Positions 46,727 through 55,762 of a DNA stretch of 64,000 nt are shown here, one piece after another. A program made the position numbers and the translations under genes. The DNA lies in the NCBI GenBank assembly GCA_017554145.1, contig JAFZIZ010000001.1, positions 186,001 through 250,000 of the forward strand, read 5' to 3'. The DNA comes from Prevotella sp. Its GTDB lineage: Bacteria; Bacteroidota; Bacteroidia; Bacteroidales; Bacteroidaceae. Position 1 is the stretch's first letter. The number at the start of each line of letters is the position of its first letter. The notes under the pieces are model-generated. The model was not told where the DNA came from, did not search any database, and saw nothing but the letters and a program-made list of their open reading frames with translations.

Positions 46727-46776
46727 AAAAAACAAAAAGCCCCTATATAGGAGCTATATATAGGAGCTATATAGGG
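46727..46776 (-). terminator. tandem-repeat hairpin terminator
   Basis: The arms CCCTATATA (46741-46749) and TATATAGGG (46768-46776) enclose two copies of GGAGCTATATA (46750-46760 and 46763-46773). On the minus strand the hairpin is followed by GCTTTTTGTTTTTT, so it should terminate the 302-residue gene. A second small hairpin, GGAGG/CCTCC (46784-46797), lies just before it. Confidence 0.7.
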
Positions 46777-46817
46777 AAATATAGGAGGTAACCCTCCTTG
46801 ATTATCAAATAGTTACG

Positions 46818-47726
46818 TTAATCCTCAAAAATCCTGTCTATAATAGCAGATCGTGCAGGAGATTTGCCAAGTTCCAGGAATTTGTTCTTCTCTTGTGCAA
46901 GATTTTTGATACCCCAGAAGCCTTCGAACGTCTTCCATTTCTTACGCAGATGCAGTATTTCTGAAAACGCTTCTGCTATATACATCGCCTGTTGTCTTGA
47001 AGTAGTCTCCAACAACATATAATGCTCGTCAACGAACCGATATTGCTTTAGGCGTTTCCAGTATTTCGTCGCCTTGTCAGAAAGTAACGGGTTATCTTCC
47101 TCATGCTTCTCTACCATTTCCTCATTCGTCTTAACCACATCTTCCTCCCTTTCCTCCTCTAGCTTCTCACCTTCGCTGTAGTAATTATCTCCATTCACTT
47201 TCAATATCAGTTGCCCAATCTGTCCAATATGTACAGGACCATAATGTTTTTCATGCATATCCTCTTGCTCTTTCATATACGACAACGCACTGACAAACTC
47301 TTCCAGATTCTGAGTCGTGTTTGTTTTGTGTTCCTTCAGGTTAACATGCCAGTTGAATTTGTCAGCATTGTCGTTGATTACCTGTTCCAACGTGTCTTTC
47401 ACCTCTTCTGCCTCTTCCTGCCAGTCTCTGTGTTTCTCTATCATCACGAAACTGGGATATAGTCTGGTATCTATCAGAATGTCGAGCGTCGTCATGTCTG
47501 TCTTCTTCACAGCCCTCAGCATATACATCCCTTCTTTGGGAGTCTTCGCATATTTGAAGTAGCAATGAGGACTTGAAGGATAGCACTTCATTGATAGTCC
47601 GTTTCTTTGGAAGCCTGCGTCGCATACTGCCTGCACAACTTCCGTTGCCGCTAACAATCCGGGCTCTCCATCACCCGCCATTCCCCTTTCAAGGAAACAG
47701 CGATAAAAAATAAAATTCTTGTTCAT
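46818..47726 (-). CDS. hypothetical 302-residue protein
   Basis: A soluble, charged protein that I do not recognise. The N-terminal part (1-100) looks folded and cysteine-containing (YPSSPHCYFKYAKTPKEGMY). A central acidic, coiled-coil-like stretch (about 175-215, EKLEEEREEDVV) is followed by a basic helical C-terminus. No signal peptide or membrane segment is seen. It is transcribed alone: promoter box at 47773-47780 and hairpin terminator at 46727-46776. It separates the primase group from the tubulin-like operon and could belong to either island. Confidence 0.6.
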   Translation of the reverse strand: MNKNFIFYRCFLERGMAGDGEPGLLAATEVVQAVCDAGFQRNGLSMKCYPSSPHCYFKYAKTPKEGMYMLRAVKKTDMTTLDILIDTRLYPSFVMIEKHRDWQEEAEEVKDTLEQVINDNADKFNWHVNLKEHKTNTTQNLEEFVSALSYMKEQEDMHEKHYGPVHIGQIGQLILKVNGDNYYSEGEKLEEEREEDVVKTNEEMVEKHEEDNPLLSDKATKYWKRLKQYRFVDEHYMLLETTSRQQAMYIAEAFSEILHLRKKWKTFEGFWGIKNLAQEKNKFLELGKSPARSAIIDRIFED

Positions 47727-47772
47727 ACTTATTTGTTTAGTTATTAATAATAATTTAGTTTTTAAACGAAGT

Positions 47773-47780
47773 CAAAGGTA
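47773..47780 (-). promoter_or_regulatory. Bacteroidetes -7 box for the 302-residue gene
   Basis: The minus strand reads TACCTTTG, 46 bp before the start codon at 47726 and directly behind the terminator of the tubulin-like operon. Confidence 0.6.
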
Positions 47781-47783
47781 GTA

Positions 47784-47811
47784 AAAAAATATGAGCCGAC
47801 CAAAGGTCAGC
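47784..47811 (-). terminator. terminator of the tubulin-like operon
   Basis: On the minus strand GCTGACC pairs with GGTCGGC (one G-T pair) around a TTT loop, followed by ATATTTTTTTAC. It lies 123 bp past the stop of the leucine-rich-repeat gene and is the first terminator found after the operon start at 63815. Confidence 0.8.
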
Positions 47812-47933
47812 CCATCATTTTTCTTTAACCTTTAACCGTTATTACTTCAATCATCGACCAAAGATAAAGAAATAACAAATATTTTAAACAGGAATTGTTT
47901 ACCCTAAACCAGAAGCATCTTAAAACTTTAACT

Positions 47934-48488
47934 TTACACCCGAATAACTATCTTCCCACCACCTGGGCCAAAAACGAAGTCACCTATCAGCCGTACTGAT
48001 CTTGGTATGCTGAGTGTCACAAACTGGCGACAGGTGGCAAATGCCATTGAGCAAATAGTCACTACGCCATCAGGTACAACGTACTCTTCACTCTTAAACG
48101 AGGAACGGGCAAATAGCAACCGATGCCCATCAAGACTATACCCCACGTCGTGCTCGTCCAAACGATATTCTCCTTCGTCCTCAAAGGCCCATGTCTCTTC
48201 ATCTCGATTAGCGTATTTCTTCGTCCAGAAATAGATTGCTGGCATCAGTTCCTCGTTCTCCTCTTCATCCTCACTAAACACCAACTGGTCATGTTCATGT
48301 ACATGAGCCGTCCAAGGCACATGCAGCGTTCCAATCCGGCAACCTATCAATGCCCCAGGCTCTATCTCTTCTACACCTTCAGGAATCCAATAAGCACCAT
48401 CCGCACTGGCACCCTTCAACAGCCGCTTCCCATCTGCAGAATAAACAAAGCCATAGCTATCCATCCACAGCTGATCCGTATCACTCAT
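47934..48488 (-). CDS. BspA-type leucine-rich-repeat protein
   Basis: A 184-residue protein without a signal peptide. Two LRR_5-like blocks are recognisable: WIPEGVEEIEPGALIGC near residue 32 and YVVPDGVVTICSMAFATC followed by LSIPRSVRLIGDFVFG at about 138-175. The region between is acidic (EDEEENEEL). BspA-type repeats bind proteins, and small cytoplasmic versions are frequent in Bacteroidales accessory operons. It is the last gene of the tubulin-like operon, 11 bp after its neighbour. Its partner is unknown. Confidence 0.7.
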   Translation of the reverse strand: MSDTDQLWMDSYGFVYSADGKRLLKGASADGAYWIPEGVEEIEPGALIGCRIGTLHVPWTAHVHEHDQLVFSEDEEENEELMPAIYFWTKKYANRDEETWAFEDEGEYRLDEHDVGYSLDGHRLLFARSSFKSEEYVVPDGVVTICSMAFATCRQFVTLSIPRSVRLIGDFVFGPGGGKIVIRV

Positions 48489-48499
48489 ACATTATTATT

Positions 48500-48817
48500 C
48501 TAAAAAGCTTTTTTAGTTTCTTGAGACAACTCCCACAAAATATCTATTGGATTCCTATATACAGGATTCTCGTTCTCCAGATATTTGTCAAGGGCATAAA
48601 CAGCTGCATCATTAATTTTCTGATACAGTCCATTGTGCCCATTCCAATTTGTAGACCAGCTGTTCAATTCGTTTTGATCATACCATATTTGATACAACTC
48701 TTCGTATTCTTTATCAGAGAGTTCTATTCCAAATTGGTAGCGTCCACTGATATTACTGCCATATTCTTCACTGCCAGCCTCAAAACAGAAATCAACATAG
48801 ATTTTTGCTATTTTCAT
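48500..48817 (-). CDS. hypothetical 105-residue protein
   Basis: A small acidic protein of no family I recognise. It begins with a beta-rich segment (MKIAKIYVDFCFEAG) and continues as aromatic, acidic helices with WSTNWNGHNG in the middle. No signal peptide is seen. Its ATG overlaps the stop of the PD-(D/E)XK-like gene upstream by 4 bp (ATGA), so the two are probably translated together. Size, acidity and position after a nuclease-like gene would suit an inhibitor or immunity protein; this is inference. Confidence 0.6.
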   Translation of the reverse strand: MKIAKIYVDFCFEAGSEEYGSNISGRYQFGIELSDKEYEELYQIWYDQNELNSWSTNWNGHNGLYQKINDAAVYALDKYLENENPVYRNPIDILWELSQETKKAF

Positions 48818-49377
48818 CTGAACAATTCTTCAAGAATATTTAACATGTCATTTCTATGGAAGTCTCTAATTTCAACATCATTCTTTGAATCATTGTACCA
48901 ATATATCTTACCCCAATAGCTATCTTTATTGTAATCTATGAACACGCCTACATATGAACCGCAATTATAATAATCAGAAGCACCTTCTTGTCTTGGTCTT
49001 ACCATCCGGTTTAATTCTCTTTCATCATCAACTCGTTTCTCAGGATTATCCGGTTTCTTCATTTCTAAAACCAAATAATTGGGTTTTGTTTCTTCACGCG
49101 TTTGAACAATCAAGTCAACCCTGACCTTATGACCATCAACAATCTTCGGATTTCCTCCATAACTTCTATTATATTCTACATCAACATAATATCCCTTAAA
49201 TAATTCCGTTCCATTCAGAAAATCATAAGCTCTCATTCTTTTTTCCATGTACATAGCCACACGTGCACAAATATTCCATTCAGAAACCTCATCGTTCAAA
49301 TTGACTCTATCGAGTGTATAAACGTCTTCGAAGGAGTTACGCAAAAGCCATAATACTATTTTTCTTGTCTTATTCAT
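48814..49377 (-). CDS. PD-(D/E)XK nuclease-like protein
   Basis: A 187-residue protein with the core layout of a PD-(D/E)XK nuclease fold: an N-terminal helix with acidic residues (about 30-48), then VRVDLIV with Asp88, a turn, and LVLEMKK with Glu105 and Lys107. FKGYYVDVEYNR precedes the core. Many bacterial genomes carry small proteins of this type, and no target is known for them. No DNA-binding domain is attached. It overlaps the 105-residue gene by 4 bp and lies 37 bp after a Sel1 protein gene. The active-site reading is by eye. Confidence 0.65.
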   Translation of the reverse strand: MNKTRKIVLWLLRNSFEDVYTLDRVNLNDEVSEWNICARVAMYMEKRMRAYDFLNGTELFKGYYVDVEYNRSYGGNPKIVDGHKVRVDLIVQTREETKPNYLVLEMKKPDNPEKRVDDERELNRMVRPRQEGASDYYNCGSYVGVFIDYNKDSYWGKIYWYNDSKNDVEIRDFHRNDMLNILEELFR

Positions 49378-49414
49378 ACTTCAATAACTTCAATAATAGA
49401 ACTTCCTAACTCTC

Positions 49415-51199
49415 TTACTGTTTTTTTATAGCTTCATTCGCTTTGTTTTTATAATAATCATCAATATCATTATGTCCCCATCCGTTTTTCAATTCCAGAA
49501 AGAGTTTGTGCGCTAATTCTGAGTTCCCTTCTCTTTCTAAAAGGGTGGCTAATTCGTACATCCCCTTGGCATCATTTCTTTCAGCAGAGGTCATTAAAAA
49601 TTCTTTTGCTTTCATTACATTAGAATCTACGCCCAATCCATCTCGATAAATAACGCCTAAATAAGCCTTTGCTCTATCACGAAGTGAACCACCACCATAA
49701 TGTTCATCGTCCATATCTGCTTTCTCGAACAATTCACGTGATTTCTCATAATTTTTTTGTATCCCGATGCCTTTAAAATACATCTCACCTAAATTGCAAT
49801 AAGCATCACGAAAGCCCAAATCCATTTCTCTTTGATACCAGTAAATAGCTTTTTCATATTTTTCCTCTTCCATAAATTTTGCTGCGAGAACATCAATCGT
49901 TGATGAAAAAAGTCCATTACATTCGATATTATATATTATTTCATGTTTGGTTAACTGTTTATGATTAAACTTCCTTAACCAATAATCAGCTTTAGTTGCA
50001 TCCTGAGAAATTGTTTCCCACATTTCACCACCACCTGATTCAGTATTGTACATATAATAGTATTCGAAATTACCTATTTCGCCATAAGTATACATAATAC
50101 CCATCATATACTGAAACAAATAATTACCCTGCTCCGCAGCCTGCGTTTTTAGCTCTATTGCTTTATTAATATCTTTGCTTACTCCCAAACCCTGAGCATA
50201 TAGATCCCCTAATCTCCATTGAGCTAAATCGAGTCCTTTTTCTGCGGCTTTTTTATACCAACTAACAGCTTGTTCAATATTATCTGTTGGTGTTACATCT
50301 AAAGATTCAAACATCGGATAATTTATTGTCGAGAATGACGGGTCATTGAACAGCCCCATTCCAAACTCTGCAACGGAAACACCCTTATTTGCATTTTCTC
50401 TACACCATTGTTTGTCTGATAACATTAGATACTGAGCATCTATCATTCCATTATCAGCAGCCTGTTTTATCAAGTTCATTATTGCTGATTGTTCCTTCAA
50501 ATTGTCATTAATATTTATCTTTGTTAACTGCTCTGGGAATCCTGTCTTATAATCCAACAAAAGTTTTCCAAGAGCAATTTGTGCTTCAGGATAACCTTTT
50601 TCTACTGCCTTTACATAAAAATTATATGCCTCTTGATAAGATTCCTGAGTATTTGGATCCTCATCATAATCTCTGTCAAATGGAACTATAGATGCTTGCC
50701 CCAATTGATATGTAGCAGGAGCATAACCAGTATCCGATGCTTTTTGTAATTTCTCATAGGCTGAGGCTATATCATTTCTAGCCATAGCTATCATTCCATC
50801 GTTATATAACTGTGATGCGTCCTTTTCTTTCTTAAGCAAGCATAATTCATAAGTTTCTTTTGATTCAACCGAAGGGATTCCATGTTCTGTGAAATCAACG
50901 ACGAGTGGTTTACAATTCACAGCCTTCACTTCAAGACGAGAGCTTTTTTCTGGCATATAAACCCAGTACTCATTTGTTTTAAAGGCAACTTCACCAGCAA
51001 TATCACCCTCAAAAAGGACATTACGCAATGGGAATTGGACCTTAATTAATGCACACGCTATTCCTTTTGTGTCATCACGCTGGTTTGTTCGTGCTGCAAT
51101 ATCAGACGAACTTTGTTTAAAACTAATCACAGCGATTTCTTCTTGTGAGAAAACTGAGATACTAACTACAAGAAACAATAAACTAAATAACTTTTTCAT
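49415..51199 (-). CDS. exported Sel1-repeat protein with shared N-terminal module
   Basis: A 594-residue exported protein: signal peptide (1-19), a beta-rich N-terminal module (about 22-128) shared with the three genes upstream, and a long array of Sel1-like repeats (about 135-590). Clear repeats include VSWYKKAAEKGLDLAQWRLG, GLGVSKDINKAIELKTQAAE and YCNLGEMYFKGIGI. Sel1 arrays form alpha-solenoids that bind proteins. Its module contains RDDTKGIACALIKV and EYWVYMP. No membrane helix follows the signal, so it is likely periplasmic. It lies 14 bp after the preceding gene. Confidence 0.8.
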   Translation of the reverse strand: MKKLFSLLFLVVSISVFSQEEIAVISFKQSSSDIAARTNQRDDTKGIACALIKVQFPLRNVLFEGDIAGEVAFKTNEYWVYMPEKSSRLEVKAVNCKPLVVDFTEHGIPSVESKETYELCLLKKEKDASQLYNDGMIAMARNDIASAYEKLQKASDTGYAPATYQLGQASIVPFDRDYDEDPNTQESYQEAYNFYVKAVEKGYPEAQIALGKLLLDYKTGFPEQLTKININDNLKEQSAIMNLIKQAADNGMIDAQYLMLSDKQWCRENANKGVSVAEFGMGLFNDPSFSTINYPMFESLDVTPTDNIEQAVSWYKKAAEKGLDLAQWRLGDLYAQGLGVSKDINKAIELKTQAAEQGNYLFQYMMGIMYTYGEIGNFEYYYMYNTESGGGEMWETISQDATKADYWLRKFNHKQLTKHEIIYNIECNGLFSSTIDVLAAKFMEEEKYEKAIYWYQREMDLGFRDAYCNLGEMYFKGIGIQKNYEKSRELFEKADMDDEHYGGGSLRDRAKAYLGVIYRDGLGVDSNVMKAKEFLMTSAERNDAKGMYELATLLEREGNSELAHKLFLELKNGWGHNDIDDYYKNKANEAIKKQ

Positions 51200-51213
51200 A
51201 ATTATAGCGGTTT

Positions 51214-52650
51214 TTAATAATTGTCCTTAATAAAATCAATAGCTTTTTGATAACCTTTTTTAGATAAGTAATTTAAAGTATTAAAGACTTTTATTCTGTT
51301 ATCAGTATAATCGTATTGATAATAATCTATTATTGCTTTTAAATATAGAGCATCGTCATCATCTATACCAGTAAGAAATTTACTTGCTTTTTTATATTCT
51401 TTTCGGTTATAATAAATCTCTGCTAAACGACAGGCCGCTTTGGGGTGACGACCCGTATACGAATTTTCAGGAGAAGCCTTTAAATAATAATCCATTGCCA
51501 TATTAATGTCTTTGGGAACATTGCGTCCTTCTTCATACATATAGCCCAGCTGAAACAATGCTTCTGGCAAACCTTCAGCAGCTTGCTGTTTAATAAAATC
51601 AATTTTTGTTTGATCTATCGGATATAATCTATTTCCATATATTCTAACCAAATCAGTCTTCGATTGATTTGTAGGTGCTATTTCATAGACTTTATTGTAC
51701 CAATCAGCTGCAATGGATAGATTCTGTGATTTACACATTCCCATTTCGTAAATGACACCTAAGCATCTCATTGCTTTCAGATTTCCAGTAGCGGCAGAAT
51801 CTAGACAAATATTATACATAAGGTCACATCCCTCTGACAATCCATTACTTTGAGGAAAATCTATGAACAGATCATCTCCTGCCCGTTTATAGCCTTTAGC
51901 GCATGCTTTTAATTCATATAGGCTTGCTATAGAATATATATCTTTTTCTTCATCTCGATTTACTCGTGAACTACCACGCCATATTTTAGATTTTTGTCTA
52001 CATGCATAAATGTACATCAGTTCTCCTGGCATTTTATCAAGACAAGTACTATCACCTTTTGACAATAGTTTCTCTATCCAGTAATATCCTGATTCATTCT
52101 TGCCAGAATCGCCATTCTTAACAGTAGCCAATTGAGCCATTGCGATTTGCGCCTTTACATCACCTCTTGTGGCAGCCATCTTCAAGAAAGTCCTTGCATT
52201 ATTTGGAACTTCCATGCCATCTAGATTCCATCCTAATTGATATACTTTGTTAATAATGTCTTTAGTATCATCTACAAGATGTAATGAATAGGTCTGTCCG
52301 CCTATTAGAGAACTAATCCCATAATCACCAAACACAACATCCTTTGTCTGATAATCAGTATGCTTTATCTTAATATGTTTTGCACCATTGGCAATAAAGA
52401 CCATATATACATCATCTTTATATTCAACATCACCAACGACCCATCCTTCAAATTCAAGTCCTTCTTTCAACGATTGTACTTTTAGCAATGCACATGAATT
52501 ACCATTGTTGTCATTTCTCATTCTCACTGCCATCTGGGCATTCTCCAATGGCTCGAACTCCTTCACCTCGATATCTTGGGCAAAAGTTACTCTTGTGAAA
52601 AGCAGGATAAATGTTATCAAAATGACTTCCTTTTTCTGTTTCATATTCAT
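51214..52650 (-). CDS. exported Sel1-repeat protein with shared N-terminal module
   Basis: A 478-residue exported protein with signal peptide (1-24), the shared N-terminal module (about 26-130; RNDNNGNSCALLKV, LEFEGWVVGDV) and degenerate Sel1 repeats (about 150-470), for example ALFQLGYMYEEGRNVPKDIN. It lacks PEGA domains. The 46-bp gap to the preceding gene is among the largest in the operon but shows no terminator. The DNA here is visibly richer in A+T than the core genes at the left of the window. Confidence 0.8.
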   Translation of the reverse strand: MNMKQKKEVILITFILLFTRVTFAQDIEVKEFEPLENAQMAVRMRNDNNGNSCALLKVQSLKEGLEFEGWVVGDVEYKDDVYMVFIANGAKHIKIKHTDYQTKDVVFGDYGISSLIGGQTYSLHLVDDTKDIINKVYQLGWNLDGMEVPNNARTFLKMAATRGDVKAQIAMAQLATVKNGDSGKNESGYYWIEKLLSKGDSTCLDKMPGELMYIYACRQKSKIWRGSSRVNRDEEKDIYSIASLYELKACAKGYKRAGDDLFIDFPQSNGLSEGCDLMYNICLDSAATGNLKAMRCLGVIYEMGMCKSQNLSIAADWYNKVYEIAPTNQSKTDLVRIYGNRLYPIDQTKIDFIKQQAAEGLPEALFQLGYMYEEGRNVPKDINMAMDYYLKASPENSYTGRHPKAACRLAEIYYNRKEYKKASKFLTGIDDDDALYLKAIIDYYQYDYTDNRIKVFNTLNYLSKKGYQKAIDFIKDNY

Positions 52651-52696
52651 TTTGGTCTAAGATGCATATATCGTAATTATAAATATTCTCAACTTA

Positions 52697-54253
52697 CTAC
52701 ATCAAGCGAACTTTAGCCTGTCTGCATACGCTCTCAAATCTACTATTCAATGCACGTTGATACCATTCTCTTGCACTTTCTTTGTTACCCGTCTTAAGAT
52801 AACAATCTCCTAAATCAATACAAAAATCTAATGAACTATCTTCATCAACATATTTCATACATTTTTTGTACCAAACAATTGCATCAGCATACATGCTTTC
52901 TTTCTTATATAGATCTCCTATGTGCTTATAAGCATTTAAAACCTGTCCTTTATCAGACAACTTGTAATTAATCAGCTTTAAATAAATATCCTTTGACTTC
53001 TGAAAATTATACACCTCAGGCTTATCTTTTTCCCCATATAAAGAAGCTAACAGCTGAAGTGCCGTAGTTTTTAGATTTTCACTTCCATCATCTTCAAGAT
53101 TGTCTATTGCTAAAGAAAACCAATATGCTGCCTGAATGTAATCCCTGTACATCATGCCATGTGCTAGCCAGAATTGACTCTTACCATCTCCTTGTACAGC
53201 CCTTTCATAACCATTAAGCGGCATAAGAGTATACTGAATTGTGTCTTCGTCTATTCCTTTGATATTTACAGGTAACTCAACACTGCCATATCCATACTGA
53301 GATAATGTAAGTGTATGTTTTCCTAATGACACATCTATTAATAGTCCATCATCCAACTTAACTTCTTTGCCATCCAACAATACATTATTATAATCTGAGA
53401 TATTTGTAATTATCCTCAATCTTCCTCTCATTTGCTTCAATTCGGGTAGTTCAAATAGGTGGTTACCTTTTTCTACAATTATTACCTCTTGTTGTAATGA
53501 CAAAAAACCATCTTTTTGGGCTTTTATTACATATGTACCAGGAACAACACTCCCTTGCCAGTTTCCATTACCTATTTTTTTATCATTAAGATATAATTGT
53601 GCACCATTTGTTTTGCAACCGATTTGTACTTGCGCCTTTAGTGATTCCAATGCAACATTTACTGTCTGGATTCCCTTACCAGTATTTACAATTTCAACTG
53701 CAGATTGATATCCATCAGCTTTTACTTGTAACACATGCTCACCTTTTTTCAGGAATAATCGATAACTTCCATTTGAAAGAATATCAAGAGGAATATTGTC
53801 AACAACGACTTGTGCTTCAAAAGGTTTTATGTTGAGAATAACGGTGTTCTTATCTGGTTTGAAAGAAGATTCTCTTAAGATAAGAAGATAACTAGTTTTT
53901 GACTCTATTTCATCAATCCCATAATCTTTAAATACAATTTTAAACGGTAAATAACAAGGACGCTTGATTGTCAGATCTTTTGATCCTTTTGACAAATATA
54001 CCCAGTACTCATTCAAATTACTATCTATATTTCCAACCACATTTTTGCCAAAAGAAATATCAGAAGCGCTAACTTGAACTTTAACCAACCCACAAGGTAT
54101 ACCTAAACTATCATTTCGTTGATTAATTGATGCAGATAAGTCCGATAGGACTGTTTTCATCCCCTTAACTTCCAATCCTTGTGCATTCATGACAAGAAAA
54201 AAAAATGAGAAGATTATCACTGAAATGCTTTTAATTATTCTATTTGATTTCAT
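52697..54253 (-). CDS. exported PEGA-TPR protein with shared N-terminal module
   Basis: A 518-residue exported protein. The signal peptide (1-25) is followed by the shared module (about 28-130; SKGSKDLTIKRPCYLP), three PEGA-type beta domains (about 134-208, 209-275 and 278-350) and TPR/Sel1-like helices to the end (ADAIVWYKKCMKYVDED). PEGA motifs such as GTYVIKAQKDGFLSL are clear. PEGA domains bind envelope polymers or sit in surface proteins. The gene starts 14 bp inside the end of its upstream neighbour. Confidence 0.8.
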   Translation of the reverse strand: MKSNRIIKSISVIIFSFFFLVMNAQGLEVKGMKTVLSDLSASINQRNDSLGIPCGLVKVQVSASDISFGKNVVGNIDSNLNEYWVYLSKGSKDLTIKRPCYLPFKIVFKDYGIDEIESKTSYLLILRESSFKPDKNTVILNIKPFEAQVVVDNIPLDILSNGSYRLFLKKGEHVLQVKADGYQSAVEIVNTGKGIQTVNVALESLKAQVQIGCKTNGAQLYLNDKKIGNGNWQGSVVPGTYVIKAQKDGFLSLQQEVIIVEKGNHLFELPELKQMRGRLRIITNISDYNNVLLDGKEVKLDDGLLIDVSLGKHTLTLSQYGYGSVELPVNIKGIDEDTIQYTLMPLNGYERAVQGDGKSQFWLAHGMMYRDYIQAAYWFSLAIDNLEDDGSENLKTTALQLLASLYGEKDKPEVYNFQKSKDIYLKLINYKLSDKGQVLNAYKHIGDLYKKESMYADAIVWYKKCMKYVDEDSSLDFCIDLGDCYLKTGNKESAREWYQRALNSRFESVCRQAKVRLM

Positions 54254-55724
54254 ATCCTATTTCTTTTAATTCCTCTTCAACTCTTGAGAATGAACCGCCA
54301 CTAAGAAGAAAAGCTTTACGATACCAATACGCAGCTATATTTAGATCTTTTTCCACTCCACCAATTCCATAACGATAATAACGCCCCATCCAATAACATG
54401 CATTTAAATCTAATTCAAGATCAAGACTTTGTTTCAATAAAGCGAAAGCTCTCTTAGGATCCTTTCTACATCCTCTTCCTATTTCTAAATATTTTGCCAA
54501 ACTTCGTAAAGCCTCTGGATGATTTTGTGCTGCTGCTTTTTCCAACCAGTAAATTCCTGTTTCATAGTTGACATCATTTTTATTCCAACCCTCTACAGAA
54601 GAGAAAGTTTCATTATTATACATTCTGGCTAATTTATTTTGAGCATCTGCATTACCCCTAATAGCTTCCATTTTTATTTTACAGAATTCTGACATATATT
54701 CCAAAGAACCTTCTATTGTATAGGTCTGTCCCTCCTCAATATCAATTGTTTTTCTAAACGAATAATAACAATCCTTATCTACAACTACTTTATGAGTACC
54801 TACTGATATATCTTCTATAAAGAAGGGGGTAATTCCCACTCTCTTTCCGTCAATATAAATAACACAGGAATCTGGTTGGTATTGTATGTTCAATTTTCCA
54901 GATATTTCTTTTAAGCCGATCATACTTACAAAAACAGAATCATTTTCTTGTATATTCAAAATCCTAGTCATAGAAATGAATCCGTCCTTCTTAGCATCTA
55001 TAGTATATTCTCCAGGTGGAACTAATCCTTCCCAATCATTAATTCCTTTCTGCACCCCATTAACATAAATAACTGAACCTTCCGTTACACATGAAACTTT
55101 AAGGTATGAAAAAAAAGTTGTCAAATCAACATCAACAACTTTAGCTTTCTTTTCAACTTTAATTAATCTATTGTTAATTGCAAAATCGCCTAATTTAACA
55201 GAATAAAAATGGCTTCCAATTGGGAGACTTAGATTATAAATTCCATTTCTTTCTTTAGGGAGCAATTCATTATTAACATACAAATCCACATCTGATGGCA
55301 TAACTTTTAAGACTATAGTTCCTTTCTTGTCCGATGTATTCACTTTACGTCTTTCTGTTTTAAGCTCTAACTTATAAACATGTCCAGAAGATATTTTATT
55401 AACACCATAATCAGAAAAGGTAACTGTTATTGGTAGATAATTAGGATGTTTAATATTTAACCGTTTAGTTCCTTTTGATAGATATACATAATATTCAACT
55501 CCTTTAATCTCTACATCACCAATAATATTGCCTTCAAACTGAAGGCCTTGCTCTTTCAATACAACTTTTACCAACCCACAAGTATTACCATTGATATCTT
55601 TTCTCGGACTCGTCACTGCCGTCTGGTCCTTCTCCAACGGCTCAAACTTCTTCACCTCAATGTCTTGGGCATTGATGCAAAGAACTATAGTCCAAACTGC
55701 TATTATAAATCCCGTTCTTTTCAT
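54240..55724 (-). CDS. exported PEGA-Sel1 protein with shared N-terminal module
   Basis: A 494-residue exported protein with a signal peptide (1-20), the shared module (about 21-122; DINGNTCGLVKV, LQFEGNIIGDV, YYVYLSKGTKRLNIKHPNYLP), three PEGA domains (about 135-200, 205-272 and 275-342; GEYTIDAKKDGFI is the clearest) and C-terminal Sel1 repeats (about 355-494; CYWMGRYYRYGIGGVEKDLN). It is the first of the four paralogues in transcription order and the closest relative of the next gene. Likely periplasmic. Confidence 0.82.
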   Translation of the reverse strand: MKRTGFIIAVWTIVLCINAQDIEVKKFEPLEKDQTAVTSPRKDINGNTCGLVKVVLKEQGLQFEGNIIGDVEIKGVEYYVYLSKGTKRLNIKHPNYLPITVTFSDYGVNKISSGHVYKLELKTERRKVNTSDKKGTIVLKVMPSDVDLYVNNELLPKERNGIYNLSLPIGSHFYSVKLGDFAINNRLIKVEKKAKVVDVDLTTFFSYLKVSCVTEGSVIYVNGVQKGINDWEGLVPPGEYTIDAKKDGFISMTRILNIQENDSVFVSMIGLKEISGKLNIQYQPDSCVIYIDGKRVGITPFFIEDISVGTHKVVVDKDCYYSFRKTIDIEEGQTYTIEGSLEYMSEFCKIKMEAIRGNADAQNKLARMYNNETFSSVEGWNKNDVNYETGIYWLEKAAAQNHPEALRSLAKYLEIGRGCRKDPKRAFALLKQSLDLELDLNACYWMGRYYRYGIGGVEKDLNIAAYWYRKAFLLSGGSFSRVEEELKEIGYEIK

Positions 55725-55762
55725 AAAATCAATTTACTATAGTGATGTATAGTTACAATAAT

